From Rhabdonatronobacter sediminivivens (GTDB lineage Bacteria; Pseudomonadota; Alphaproteobacteria; Rhodobacterales; Rhodobacteraceae): a DNA stretch of 64,000 nt. Shown in pieces: positions 25,499 to 35,652 of the stretch (positions are counted from its first letter, which is position 1; every line of letters starts with the position of its first letter). The stretch is from NCBI RefSeq assembly GCF_013415485.1, contig NZ_JACBXS010000004.1, positions 1 to 64,000 on the forward strand. The letters run 5' to 3'. Both the position numbers and the translations under genes were made by a program. The notes beneath the pieces are model-generated. The model was not told the DNA's origin. It searched no databases and was given only the letters and a program-made list of their open reading frames with translations.

Positions 25499-27097
25499 AT
25501 GTTCATGATGCCAAACCTGCGCACCGCGCGCGCCGGGCTGATGATGGGTGCCGCTGCGGCGGCGCTTGTACTGACCAGCGTGACCGCCGATGCCGAAACG
25601 ATCCGCTGGGCCCGCGTGGGCGACGCGCTGACGATGGACCCGCACAGCCAGAACGAAGGGCCGACCCATACGCTGAACCATCACATCTACGAGACTCTGG
25701 TCGGCCGCGCCGATGACGGCAGCCTGACCCAGCGTCTGGCCACCGACTGGGGCATCAGCGAAGAAGACGAAAACGTCTGGGTCTTTACCATCCGCGAGGG
25801 TGTGAAATTCCATGACGGCAGCGACATGACCGTCGAAGACGTGGTCTTCTCGCTGGACCGTGCGCGCACGCCGCCTTCGGGCATGGCCGCGCTTCATGCC
25901 GCGGTCGAGGAAGTGACCGCCGTGGATGACACCACTGTGCATGTGCGCATGTCCGGTCCCGCGCCGCTCTATGTGCAGAACCTGACCAACACCTTCATCA
26001 TGTCCAAGGCCTGGGCCGAGGCAAATGGCGTTGAAACCTCGCCGAATTTCGCCGCCGGGGAAGAAGCCCATTCGGTGCGCAACACCAATGGCACCGGCCC
26101 CTACATGCTGGTCGAACGTGACCCCGAAGTGCGCACCGTTCTGCGCGCCTTCGAAGACCACTGGGCCGATGCCCCCGAAGTGACCGAGATCATCTATACC
26201 CCGATCACCGAAGCCGCGACCCGCGTGGCCGCGTTGCTGTCGGGCGAGGTGGATATCGTGCAGGACGTGCCGGTGCAGGATATCGCGCGGCTGGAACAGA
26301 CGGATGGCATCAGCGTGGTGCGCGGCCCGGAAAACCGCAACATCTTCTTCAGCTATGACATGACGTCCGACTCGCTGGCCTCGTCCAATGCCGACGGCAA
26401 CCCCTTCGCCAGCCCCGAGGTGCGCGAGGCCATGTCGCTGGCGATCGACCGCAACGCCATCCAGCAGGTGGTGATGCGCGGCGAAAGCCAGCCCTCGGCC
26501 GCCCCGCTGCCCCCCTTCGTGAATGGCTGGACCGAGGACATGCACGCCTTTGGCGACCCCGATCTGGCCCGCGCGGGCGAGCTGATGGCCGAAGCCGGGT
26601 ATCCGGACGGGTTTTCGGTGCAGCTCGATTGTCCCAATGACCGCTACCTGAACGATGAATCCATCTGTCAGGCGCTGGTGGGGATGCTGGCCCGGATCAA
26701 CATCCAGGTTGACCTGAACGCGCAGACCCGGTCGCTGCACTTCCCGCTGATCGAGAACTGGGAAACCGATTTCTACCTGCTGGGCTGGGGGGTTCCGACC
26801 TTTGACAGCCAGTATGTGTTCGACTTCCTGGTGCACTCGCGTGAAGGCAGCTACGGTTCGTTCAACGGCTCGCGCTATTCCAACCCGGAACTGGACGAGA
26901 AAATCCAGGCGCTGGCCACCATGACCGACCTGGAAGAGCGCGATGCCCTGATCGCCGAGATCTGGGACGAGGTGATGGAGGAACGCATCTTCCTCAACGT
27001 GCACAACCAGGTTCTGGCCTATGCCATGCGCGATGGCATCAATCTGGATGTCCACCCGGAGAACCAGCCGCGCATGACCACCGTGACGTTCGACTGA
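25499..27097 (+). CDS. Peptide-type ABC transporter substrate-binding protein (SBP family 5)
   Basis: This 532-residue periplasmic binding protein has a signal peptide (about 1-32, cleaving before ETIRWAR). It then shows the SBP_bac_5 pattern: DALTMDPHS near the mature start, KFHDGSDMTVEDVVFSLDRA, NGTGPYMLVERD, and an internal SPEVREAMSLAIDR segment. GGGAG sits 7 nt before the ATG. It is the first gene of an ABC operon with two permeases and two ATPases. Members bind di- or oligopeptides, nickel, glutathione or opines; nothing in the sequence fixes the ligand. The stem-loop after it suggests it is made in excess over the membrane subunits. Confidence 0.93.
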   Translation: MFMMPNLRTARAGLMMGAAAAALVLTSVTADAETIRWARVGDALTMDPHSQNEGPTHTLNHHIYETLVGRADDGSLTQRLATDWGISEEDENVWVFTIREGVKFHDGSDMTVEDVVFSLDRARTPPSGMAALHAAVEEVTAVDDTTVHVRMSGPAPLYVQNLTNTFIMSKAWAEANGVETSPNFAAGEEAHSVRNTNGTGPYMLVERDPEVRTVLRAFEDHWADAPEVTEIIYTPITEAATRVAALLSGEVDIVQDVPVQDIARLEQTDGISVVRGPENRNIFFSYDMTSDSLASSNADGNPFASPEVREAMSLAIDRNAIQQVVMRGESQPSAAPLPPFVNGWTEDMHAFGDPDLARAGELMAEAGYPDGFSVQLDCPNDRYLNDESICQALVGMLARINIQVDLNAQTRSLHFPLIENWETDFYLLGWGVPTFDSQYVFDFLVHSREGSYGSFNGSRYSNPELDEKIQALATMTDLEERDALIAEIWDEVMEERIFLNVHNQVLAYAMRDGINLDVHPENQPRMTTVTFD

Positions 27098-27116
27098 TCG
27101 AAGGTCTTGACCATTC

Positions 27117-27144
27117 GGCCCGCGCGGGATAGCTCGCGCGGGTC
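27117..27144 (+). terminator. Stem-loop between binding-protein and permease genes
   Basis: Arms CCCGCGCG (27119-27126) and CGCGCGGG (27135-27142) are perfectly complementary, extended by G-T and G-C pairs, with an 8-nt loop followed by TCCTTTG. It lies in the 100-bp gap inside the operon. It likely acts as a partial terminator or 3' stabiliser for the binding-protein mRNA. Confidence 0.5.
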
Positions 27145-27197
27145 CTTTGATTAGGGCAGAATTGCTGACCGTTTCTGCTGTCTATGCGGGGTCTGAC

Positions 27198-28184
27198 ATG
27201 CTAGCCTTCATTCTGCGCCGACTGGTGCAATCCGTCATCGTGATGCTGACCGTGGCGCTGGTGGCCTTTGCGCTGTTTCGCTTCGTGGGCGATCCCATCG
27301 CCTCGATGGTGGGGCAGGAAACCACCCTGGCCGAACGCGCCGAGATGCGCGAGGCGTTGGGCCTGAATGACCCGTTCGTGGTGCAGTTCGCCAAATTCGT
27401 GACCCGCGCGGCGACCGGGGATTTCGGCATCTCATACCGCCTGCAGCAACCGGTGATGGAGCTGATCCTGTCACGCCTGCCCGCCACGCTGGAGCTGGCG
27501 CTGGTCTCGGGGGTGGCGGCCTTCGTCTTCGGGGTGGGGTTTGGCGTCTATACGGCGCTGAACCGGGGCAACTGGCTGTCGGGCACAATCATGACCGCCT
27601 CATTGATCGGGGTGTCCCTGCCGACCTTTCTCATCGGGGTGCTGCTGATCTGGGTCTTCGCGGTCGAGTTGCAGTGGCTGCCGTCATTCGGTCGGGGGGA
27701 GACCGTCTATATCGGAAACTGGTGGCGCACCGGGCTTCTGACCGAAAGCGGGCGGGCCTCGCTGATCCTGCCGGCGATCACGCTGGGCCTGTATCAGATG
27801 ACGCTGATCATGCGGCTGGTGCGCGCCGAGATGCTGGAAGTCCTGCGCACCGATTACATCAAGTTCGCCCGCGCGCGCGGGCTGTCCAACCGCGCCGTCC
27901 ATTTCGGCCATGCGCTGAAGAATACCTTGGTGCCGGTCATCACCATCACGGGCCTGCAGCTGGGCAGCATCATCGCCTTTTCCATCATCACCGAAACCGT
28001 GTTCCAATGGCCGGGCGTGGGGGCGCTGTTCATCAATTCGGTGCGCTTCGTCGATGTGCCGGTGATGGCCGCCTATCTGATGCTGATCGCGCTGGTGTTC
28101 GTGGTCATCAACCTGATCGTTGACCTTTTGTATTACGCCGTGGACCCGCGCCTGCGGGTGGACCGCGCCAATACCCGGCACTGA
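27198..28184 (+). CDS. Peptide-type ABC transporter permease (DppB-like)
   Basis: This 328-residue inner-membrane permease has the BPD_transp_1 fold. The N-terminus MLAFILRRLVQSVIVMLTV is the typical first TM of DppB/OppB proteins. The cytoplasmic EAA loop that contacts the ATPases is around DYIKFARARGLSNRAVHFGHALKN. An upstream TTG start would add 17 residues, but ATG 27198 is preferred because it has GGGG 7 nt upstream and gives the normal N-terminus. It pairs with the next gene as a heterodimeric channel. Confidence 0.92.
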   Translation: MLAFILRRLVQSVIVMLTVALVAFALFRFVGDPIASMVGQETTLAERAEMREALGLNDPFVVQFAKFVTRAATGDFGISYRLQQPVMELILSRLPATLELALVSGVAAFVFGVGFGVYTALNRGNWLSGTIMTASLIGVSLPTFLIGVLLIWVFAVELQWLPSFGRGETVYIGNWWRTGLLTESGRASLILPAITLGLYQMTLIMRLVRAEMLEVLRTDYIKFARARGLSNRAVHFGHALKNTLVPVITITGLQLGSIIAFSIITETVFQWPGVGALFINSVRFVDVPVMAAYLMLIALVFVVINLIVDLLYYAVDPRLRVDRANTRH

Positions 28185-28194
28185 GGAGGCAGAC

Positions 28195-29136
28195 ATGGCC
28201 GATTTCACCCCCGGGAACCGCCCCAATGCCCTGGCCCGCGCCTGGGACAGCGATATTGCCTGGTCCTTCCGCCACTCGCCGCTGGCCGTGATCGCAGCCT
28301 TTGTCTCGATCCTGATCATCCTTGCCGCGGTCTTCGCGCCCTGGATCGCGCCGCATGACCCGTTCAACCCGGCCTCGCTGGACCTGATGGACGGGTTCAC
28401 CCCGCCGATGGAGCCCAATGCCTTTACCGGCAATGTCTACTGGCTGGGCACCGACAATCAGGGCCGCGATGTGTTCTCGACCATCCTTTATGGTGCGCGG
28501 ATATCGCTGTTCGTGGGGTTCATGGCGGTGCTGTTCGCCATGGTGCTGGGGATCACGCTGGGGCTGATCGCGGGCTATCGCGGCGGATGGCTGGACAGCC
28601 TCTTGATGCGGGTTGCGGATGTGCAGCTCACCTTCCCCTCGATCCTGCTGGCGCTTCTGATCTTTGGCGTGGCGCGCGGCTTCATTCCCCCCGCCTATCG
28701 CGAGGCGATGGCGATCTGGGTGCTGATCGTGGCCATCGGGCTCTCGGACTGGGTGCAATATGCCCGCGTGGTGCGCGGCGCCACGATGGTGGAAAAGAAC
28801 AAGGAATATGTGCAGGCTGCGCGCGTGATCGGCGCGCATCCGGCCAAGATCCTGATCCGGCATATCCTGCCCAATGTGATGGGGCCGGTGCTGGTCATCG
28901 CAACCATCGGCCTTGCCCTCGCCATCATTGCCGAGGCCACCCTGTCCTTCCTTGGGGTTGGCGTGCCCTCCACCCAACCCTCGCTTGGCACGCTGATCCG
29001 CATCGGTCAGGGGTTCCTGTTCTCGGGGGAATGGTGGATTCTCCTCTTCCCGTCGATCACGCTTCTGGCGCTGGCGCTCTCGGTCAACCTGCTGGGGGAT
29101 TGGCTGCGCGATGCCCTGAACCCGAGGTTGCGCTGA
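28195..29136 (+). CDS. Peptide-type ABC transporter permease (DppC-like)
   Basis: This 313-residue permease begins 10 nt after the DppB-like gene, with GAGGAGG just upstream. It has the OppC/DppC N-terminal cytoplasmic segment, a first TM at about 30-50, a periplasmic stretch with WLGTDNQGRDVFSTILYGAR (hallmark of the family) and the EAA loop EYVQAARVIGAHPAKILIRH. Longer upstream frames lack a ribosome site. Its stop overlaps the next ATG by 1 nt (TGATG), indicating coupling. Confidence 0.93.
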   Translation: MADFTPGNRPNALARAWDSDIAWSFRHSPLAVIAAFVSILIILAAVFAPWIAPHDPFNPASLDLMDGFTPPMEPNAFTGNVYWLGTDNQGRDVFSTILYGARISLFVGFMAVLFAMVLGITLGLIAGYRGGWLDSLLMRVADVQLTFPSILLALLIFGVARGFIPPAYREAMAIWVLIVAIGLSDWVQYARVVRGATMVEKNKEYVQAARVIGAHPAKILIRHILPNVMGPVLVIATIGLALAIIAEATLSFLGVGVPSTQPSLGTLIRIGQGFLFSGEWWILLFPSITLLALALSVNLLGDWLRDALNPRLR

Positions 29137-30126
29137 TGGCCCCCCTGCCCAACAAGCCCCCGCTTCTGTCCGTCCGCGATCTGGTGGTGGAATTCCCCAC
29201 CCGCCGCGGCACCCTGCGCGCGCTGGACAAGGTGTCCTTTGATATTTCCGAAGGCGAGGTTCTGGGCATGGTCGGCGAATCCGGGGCGGGGAAATCTCTG
29301 ACCGGGGCGGCGATCATCGGGTTGCTGGAGCCGCCGGGCCGTGTGGCCTCGGGCGAAATCTGGCTGCGCGGTGAACGCATCGACAATCTGCCGCGCGAGA
29401 AGATGCGCCGCATACGGGGCCGCCGCATCGGCATGGTGTTTCAGGACCCGCTGACCAGCCTCAACCCGCTGTATACGGTGGCCGAACAGCTGATCGAAAC
29501 CATCCGCACGCATATGGATGTATCCGAGAAAGAGGCCCGCGCCCGCGCCGTGGCCCTGCTGGACCGCGTCGGCATCCCGGCGGCGGCGCGGCGCATTGAC
29601 GATTACCCGCATCATTTCTCGGGGGGGATGCGGCAGCGGGTGGTGATCGCGCTGGCGCTTGCGGCCGAGCCGGAACTGGTCATCGCCGATGAACCGACCA
29701 CGGCGCTGGATGTCTCGGTCCAGGCGCAGATCATCGATGTGCTCAAGGAAATCTGCGCCGAGCGGGGCGCCTCGGTCATGTTGATCACCCATGACATGGG
29801 GGTGATTGCCGAAACGGCGGACCGGGTGGCGGTGCTCTATGCCGGGCGGCTGGCGGAAATCGGCCCGGTGCGCGATGTGATCCAGGCCGCCGAACACCCC
29901 TATACCGTGGGCCTGATGGGCTCCATTCCGACCCTGACCCAGACCGCCGAGCGGCTGACCCAGATCCCCGGCTCCATGCCCCGGCTGAACGCGATCGCGC
30001 AGGGCTGCGCGTTCAACCCGCGCTGCACCCATGCCTTTGAACGTTGCCGGGCCGAGCGCCCGGAGCTGATCGCGCGCGGGGGGGATCGCCAGGTCGCCTG
30101 CTGGCTCTATGACACGGAGGCGCAGG

Positions 30127-30134
<8 letters not shown>
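29136..30134 (+). CDS. Peptide-type ABC transporter ATP-binding protein (DppD-like)
   Basis: This 332-residue ATPase has Walker A GESGAGKS (47-54), the Q-loop FQDP (Q103), signature SGGMRQR (162-168), Walker B LVIADEP (181-187) and the C-terminal oligopeptide-transporter extension with CAFNPRC. It starts inside the stop of the preceding permease gene and ends 8 nt into the next ATPase gene, so the importer is one translationally coupled operon. It pairs with the DppF-like subunit to power import. Confidence 0.94.
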
Positions 30135-31137
<1,003 letters not shown>

Positions 31138-31269
31138 CGCAGGCTGGCATGATGGATCAGACGCAGTGAATGGTGGATCGGCGGGTCAGCGAACGCCCTG
31201 GGGCCGGGTTTGCGTCCCTGCAGGGATGACCCCATCGGCGGGGCGGCAGCGAGAAGCCGCCGGCAATGG

Positions 31270-32193
31270 TCAGCCGTCCTGACCCGCCCAGGGACGCCCG
31301 CCTGCCAGTTCCAGGGCCAGATGGTCGATCAGGGCGCGCAGTTTGGCGGGCATGGGGGAAATCGGCGGCCACAGGGCCAGGACCGCCATCTTTCGCGTGG
31401 GGTGGTCTGTCAGCACCGGTTTCAGGCTGCCCTCGGCGATGGATTGCGCAACGATGAAGCCGGGCAGCATGGCCAGCCCCAACCCGGCCCGGGCGAAATC
31501 GCGCATGGCCTCGCCGTTGTTCAGGGTCAGCCGACTGCGCACGGGCGCGGGCGCAAGCTTTCCGTCGTTTTCGAACTGCCACAATTGCCCGTCCGGCAGG
31601 TGGCTGTAACTCAGCACCTGATGCTGCGCCAGATCGGCGGGTGTCGCCGGGTGGCCATGACGCGCCAGATACGCCGGGCTGGCACAGGCGACCATCCGGT
31701 CGGTGCAGACCGTCTTGCCGATCAGGGCGCTGTCGCGGGGGTCACCGATGCGCAGCGCCAGATCGAACCCGTCGCGGACCAGATCGCGGGCGCGGTCGTC
31801 ATAGTCGATCCGCAACTCCAGCGCCGGATGCGCCTGCGCGAAACGCGCAAGGATGGGGCTGAGGAACAAGATGCCGAAACTCATCGGCGCGGTGATGGAC
31901 AGCCGCCCGCGCAAGGGGGCGGTCCCGTCCATCCCCCAGGATGCGCTTTCGGTCGCCGCCGTCAACGCGCCAAGCGCCGGGCGCAACGCCTCGGCCAGCC
32001 GCAGGGCCGCCTCAGTTGGCGTGACGCGGCCCGCATTGCGCAGGAACAGCGCCGCCTGCAACGCGCGTTCCAGATCGGAAATGCGCTTGCTGACCACGGA
32101 TTTCGACAGGTTCAGATGCGCGGCTGCAGCGGTGACGGTGCCAAGCTCCATCACTGTCAGAAAGGTCTCGATCTCATCCAGCGTGTAGCGCAT
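31270..32193 (-). CDS. LysR-family transcriptional regulator
   Basis: This 307-residue protein has an N-terminal winged HTH (about 1-60; GTVTAAAAHLNLSKSVVSKRISDLERAL) and a LysR effector domain. The domain shows LRGRLSITAPMSFG, DLALRIGDPRDSALIGK and DFARAGLGLAMLPGF. The frame is open far upstream, but MRYTLDEIETF at 32193 is the normal LysR start. It is divergent from the ring-cleaving dioxygenase gene at 32311, with a 117-bp gap, the usual layout for a LysR regulator and its target. An aromatic or quinone inducer is inferred from context only. Confidence 0.9.
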   Translation of the reverse strand: MRYTLDEIETFLTVMELGTVTAAAAHLNLSKSVVSKRISDLERALQAALFLRNAGRVTPTEAALRLAEALRPALGALTAATESASWGMDGTAPLRGRLSITAPMSFGILFLSPILARFAQAHPALELRIDYDDRARDLVRDGFDLALRIGDPRDSALIGKTVCTDRMVACASPAYLARHGHPATPADLAQHQVLSYSHLPDGQLWQFENDGKLAPAPVRSRLTLNNGEAMRDFARAGLGLAMLPGFIVAQSIAEGSLKPVLTDHPTRKMAVLALWPPISPMPAKLRALIDHLALELAGGRPWAGQDG

Positions 32194-32310
32194 GGTGTCA
32201 GGATATCCCCGCCCCTGCCGTTCGGCAATCTCGAACACCGGGTTGCCGCCGGGGGCGCTGCACAATCGCCGCGTGCCCACCATATGAAGGGTAACGAAAG
32301 GAGGCCCCTC

Positions 32311-33252
32311 ATGGACCTGACCGGCATTCATCATCTGACCGCCATCACCGCCGATGCCCCCGGCAACAACCGCTTCTATACCGAAACCCTGGGGTTGCGG
32401 CGGGTGAAAAAGACCGTCAATCAGGATGACACATCCGCCTATCACCTGTTCTTTGCCGATGGCGCGGGCAACCCCGGCACCGATCTGACCTTCTTTGACT
32501 GGCCCGTGGGGCGCGAACGGCGCGGCACCCATGCCATCAGCCGCACGGGCCTGCGCGTGGCCGAGGACAGTCTGGACTATTGGGCCGGTCGCCTGCAGGA
32601 CGCCGGGCTGACCCGGGGCGGGATCACGCAGCTAGATGGCCGCGCCACGCTGGAGTTCGAGGACCCAGAGGGCCAGCGCTTTCGCCTTACCGCAGACACC
32701 CCCGGCCCGGCGCATCCCTGGCACCGCAGCCCGGTCCCCGATGCGCATCAGATCCGCGGGCTGGGGCCGATCACCCTTTCGGTGCCGCAACTGGCCCCGA
32801 CCGAGGCCGTGCTGACACGCCTGATGAACATGCGCGCGGTGCGCGATTACGCCAGCCCCGATGGCACCGGCCATGTGCAGGTCTATGCGATGGGTGCAGG
32901 CGGGCCAGCGGCCGAGGTGCATGTGGCCGTGCAACCCGGCCTGCCCATGGCGCAGCAGGGCGCGGGTGCGGTGCATCATGTCGCCTTCCGGGTGCCGGAC
33001 AAGGCCGCACTCGGCGCCTGGGCCGCCCGGCTGAACGCCCTGCGCATGCCCAGCTCGGGCGAGGTGGAGCGCTTCTATTTCCGCAGCCTCTACTTCCGCG
33101 AACCGGGCGGCAACCTGTTCGAACTGGCGACCGACGGGCCCGGCTTTGCGGTGGATGAACCCTTCGAGACCATGGGCGAGGCGCTGTCGCTGCCGCCGTT
33201 CCTGGAACCGCGCCGCGCCGCGATCGAGGCCGCATTGAAACCGCTGGAATGA
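32311..33252 (+). CDS. VOC-family ring-cleaving dioxygenase (MhqO/MhqA-like)
   Basis: This 313-residue protein has two vicinal-oxygen-chelate modules. Candidate metal ligands are His7/His8 (GIHHLTAIT), His222/His223 (VHHVAF) and Glu271 (NLFELATDGPGF), the H-H-E arrangement of extradiol-type dioxygenases. Length and motifs match the Bacillus MhqO/MhqE/MhqA group, which acts in hydroquinone and quinone resistance. An AAAGGAGG site precedes the ATG. It is divergent from the LysR gene and followed 97 bp on by an FMN reductase. Substrate not determinable from sequence. Confidence 0.88.
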   Translation: MDLTGIHHLTAITADAPGNNRFYTETLGLRRVKKTVNQDDTSAYHLFFADGAGNPGTDLTFFDWPVGRERRGTHAISRTGLRVAEDSLDYWAGRLQDAGLTRGGITQLDGRATLEFEDPEGQRFRLTADTPGPAHPWHRSPVPDAHQIRGLGPITLSVPQLAPTEAVLTRLMNMRAVRDYASPDGTGHVQVYAMGAGGPAAEVHVAVQPGLPMAQQGAGAVHHVAFRVPDKAALGAWAARLNALRMPSSGEVERFYFRSLYFREPGGNLFELATDGPGFAVDEPFETMGEALSLPPFLEPRRAAIEAALKPLE

Positions 33253-33272
33253 GCGCAAAGCATCCCGCTGCA

Positions 33273-33319
33273 GGCATTGCCCCTGCGCCAGGCACACCGC
33301 CCCGCGCCGGGGCAATGCC
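33273..33319 (+). promoter_or_regulatory. 11-bp perfect inverted repeat between dioxygenase and FMN reductase genes
   Basis: GGCATTGCCCC (33273-33283) and GGGGCAATGCC (33309-33319) are exact reverse complements separated by 25 nt. In RNA this would be a long hairpin upstream of the FMN reductase ribosome site, possibly a processing or attenuation element. It has no T tract. Confidence 0.5.
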
Positions 33320-33349
33320 CCTCCGAACACCATCGAAAGGATATACCCG

Positions 33350-33892
33350 ATGCCGAAAACACTCCTTGGCCTGAGCGGCAGCCTGCGGCGCGCATCGCTC
33401 AATGCAGGCTTGCTGCGCGCGGCCGCCGAACTGACGCCAGAGGGCACAAGGGTCCAGATCGGTTCGATCCGTGATGTGCCGCTGTATGATGGCGACCTGG
33501 AAAAGGCGCAGGGCCTGCCCCCCGCCGTGGAAGAGCTGCAGGCGCAGCTTCAGGCCGCCGACGGGGTGCTGCTGGTCACACCGGAATACAACAACGGCAT
33601 TCCCGGCGTGTTCAAGAATGCCATCGACTGGATGTCACGCGGGCCGGGATTGCGGATGTGGGCAGGCAAGCCGGTGGCGCTGATCGGCGCATCGCCCGGC
33701 GGGTTCGGCACGATCATGGCGCAGGATCACTGGCTGCCGGTGCTGCGCACCCTGAAGGCCGATTTCTGGGCCGAAGGGCGCTTGATGGTATCCCGCGCGG
33801 GCGATCTGTTCGATGCCGAGGGAAACCTGACCGACAGCGCCAGCCGCGACCGGCTGGCCACCTTCATGGAGGGGTTTGCAAAGGTCCTCTGA
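33350..33892 (+). CDS. NADPH-dependent FMN reductase (azo/quinone reductase-like)
   Basis: This 180-residue flavodoxin-fold protein has the FMN phosphate-binding loop GSLRRASLN (10-18) and the signature PEYNNG (78-83), then IPGVFKNAIDW, as in the NADPH-dependent FMN reductase family (YieF/ChrR, azoreductase). Such enzymes reduce quinones, azo dyes or chromate by two electrons. AAAGGA lies upstream. It probably shares a transcript with the preceding dioxygenase and ends at a strong terminator. Two-electron quinone reduction next to hydroquinone ring cleavage makes a sensible pair. Confidence 0.9.
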   Translation: MPKTLLGLSGSLRRASLNAGLLRAAAELTPEGTRVQIGSIRDVPLYDGDLEKAQGLPPAVEELQAQLQAADGVLLVTPEYNNGIPGVFKNAIDWMSRGPGLRMWAGKPVALIGASPGGFGTIMAQDHWLPVLRTLKADFWAEGRLMVSRAGDLFDAEGNLTDSASRDRLATFMEGFAKVL

Positions 33893-33900
33893 CGGTGTGA

Positions 33901-33936
33901 CGCTCCCCGCCCGTTCACGCGGACGGGGAGCGTTTT
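33901..33936 (+). terminator. Rho-independent terminator after FMN reductase
   Basis: Arms CGCTCCCCG (33901-33909) and CGGGGAGCG (33924-33932) pair perfectly, with a further CCG/CGG inner pairing, followed by TTTT. It starts 9 nt after the reductase stop and just before the convergent fusion gene ends. Confidence 0.9.
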
Positions 33937-33948
33937 GCCGGGGGTCCC

Positions 33949-35481
33949 TCAACCCGCCACTTGCGCGTCCAGCCAGGCTTTCGCAAGCTCCGTATCCGCC
34001 GCCCCGATTTCATGGCCTGCAGGCAGGGTCCGCGCGTCCAGGGCCGCCCCGCTTTGGCGCAAGCTGGCCTCCAGCGCTGCGGCCATCGGGGCAAAGGGGT
34101 CCTGCGCACCGGACAGCAGCAGCACCTCGGTCCCGGCCAGATCGGGCTTTGGCATATCCTCCAGAACGGCAATGCCGCGCAGCAGGATCGCCCGCGCCAC
34201 CAGCCCCGGATACAGCAGCATCACGGCCCCCAGAAGGTTCGCGCCGTTGGAATAGCCCAGATAGCTGAGGCGCCCGGCATCCAGCCCGTAGCTCTGGACC
34301 GCGCGCTCCATGAACCCCTTGAACGCCGCAGCCTCGGCCCGGATATCGGCCTGATCGAAGGATCCGGCATCATGGCGCCGAAACCAGCGGTTGATCCCCT
34401 CTTCGGTGGAGCGCCCGCGCAGGCCCAGCAGGGTCGCGCGCGGGGCGATGCGATGGGCCAGCGGCATCAGATCGGCCTCTGACCCGCCGGAGCCGTGCAG
34501 AAGCACGATGACCGACCCGTCAGGATCCTCCGGGGTGTGAAACCGGTGGATGAAGGGCAGATCCCGCAGGGGCCTTCGGGCCGCGCCGGGGCGGGCGAAC
34601 TGGGGCAGCATCACGCGCAGATCCTGCGCGTGGGCAGCGTCATGCGGCGGGAAAAGCAGGGTCTGGCCAAGCGCCTCGGGCGCCTCATCCACGGCAAGGC
34701 CCGGCCCATCAGTGGCATACTCGACCAGATGCCCGCCAGGGTCGCGGACATAGAGCGACAGGAAGTAGCGCCGGTCATGCACTTCGGTCAGCCCCTGCGC
34801 GCGGCCCAGATCACGCCGCATGGCGCGCAGGGCCTCTGCATCACGCGCGCGAAAGGCCACATGGTCGATCATCCCCGTCCCGGGGATTGCAGGCACGAAA
34901 CCGCTGCCATCGCGCAGGTCGATCACATCGGTATCCGACACCATGCGCTGCACGGGCCCGTCCACCGGGCCGGGGCGATACCCGAACCGCGCAAGGAATG
35001 CGGTTGATGCGGCGCGCTGCGCGCTCAGCAGGGTCACAGACCGCAGGCGCGTTGGTGCGCCCGGTTCCGGCAGCGGGGCCACGGCGGGAAGCTCTGCGCC
35101 CACCAGCTTGACAATGATCCCGTCCGGGTCGCGCAGGCGCAGGACCGGCTCGCCGAATTCACGCGCAGGGCCTTCGACCGGGATCTGCGCCTGCAGCGCG
35201 CGGGCCAGCCAGTCGCCGATGCTGGCGGGCGGCACGGCAAGGGCAAGCTCCAGAACCTGCCCGTGACCGCTGCGCCCGCGCGCGCCCGCCTCCCACACCA
35301 GAAAGGAGATCAGGCTGCCGGGACTGCCCGCCGCATCGCCATAGAACAAATGCAACTGTTCACCATCGGCAAAGCCGGCCGTCTGCTTGACCAGCTTCAG
35401 GCCCAGAAAGCCCGCGTAGAAATCGACATTGGCCTGCACCCGCGCCGTGATCGCGGTCAGGTGGTGAATCCCGGATGGCAT
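33949..35481 (-). CDS. Fused VOC dioxygenase - carboxylesterase (MhqO+MhqD-like)
   Basis: This 510-residue chain combines two enzymes that are usually separate. Residues 1-290 form a two-module VOC dioxygenase with candidate metal ligands His7, His207 (DHVAF) and Glu254 (HLVEYATDGPG). Residues about 305-510 form an alpha/beta hydrolase of the MhqD/YfhR carboxylesterase type: oxyanion segment LLHGSGGSE, nucleophile Ser411 in GYSNG (409-413), Asp461 and His490. GGAGG lies 7 nt before the ATG. In Bacillus, mhqE and mhqD are neighbouring genes in hydroquinone resistance. Fusion suggests the hydrolase acts directly on the ring-cleavage product. No stop or frame break separates the halves. Confidence 0.9.
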   Translation of the reverse strand: MPSGIHHLTAITARVQANVDFYAGFLGLKLVKQTAGFADGEQLHLFYGDAAGSPGSLISFLVWEAGARGRSGHGQVLELALAVPPASIGDWLARALQAQIPVEGPAREFGEPVLRLRDPDGIIVKLVGAELPAVAPLPEPGAPTRLRSVTLLSAQRAASTAFLARFGYRPGPVDGPVQRMVSDTDVIDLRDGSGFVPAIPGTGMIDHVAFRARDAEALRAMRRDLGRAQGLTEVHDRRYFLSLYVRDPGGHLVEYATDGPGLAVDEAPEALGQTLLFPPHDAAHAQDLRVMLPQFARPGAARRPLRDLPFIHRFHTPEDPDGSVIVLLHGSGGSEADLMPLAHRIAPRATLLGLRGRSTEEGINRWFRRHDAGSFDQADIRAEAAAFKGFMERAVQSYGLDAGRLSYLGYSNGANLLGAVMLLYPGLVARAILLRGIAVLEDMPKPDLAGTEVLLLSGAQDPFAPMAAALEASLRQSGAALDARTLPAGHEIGAADTELAKAWLDAQVAG

Positions 35482-35652
35482 GGAAGATCCTCCGTTCTGT
35501 GGCGCATGCGCCGGTTCAGGCGCGGATATGGGGATCGCCGCTGCGCATCACGACCGCGGATCGGGCGAATGCCGTGTTCGGCGCGGGCGAACAGGCTTTG
35601 CTTGCCGCATCCGCCACCACCCCATAGGCTGGCGGCCAAACAGGAGGATGCG

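Noticed and set aside
25319..27055. Minus-strand frame of 578 codons opposite the peptide-binding protein
   Set aside because: The plus-strand frame has a signal peptide, SBP family 5 motifs and an ABC operon behind it; the antisense product is His-rich nonsense.
31210..32310. N-terminal extension of the ring-cleaving dioxygenase frame by about 367 codons
   Set aside because: The extension is antisense to the LysR gene, and ATG 32311 has a perfect AAAGGAGG site and the canonical IHHLTAIT start.
32194..32532. N-terminal extension of the LysR frame by about 113 codons
   Set aside because: It would overlap the divergent dioxygenase gene, and LysR proteins begin directly at the MRYTLDEIETF-type HTH start.
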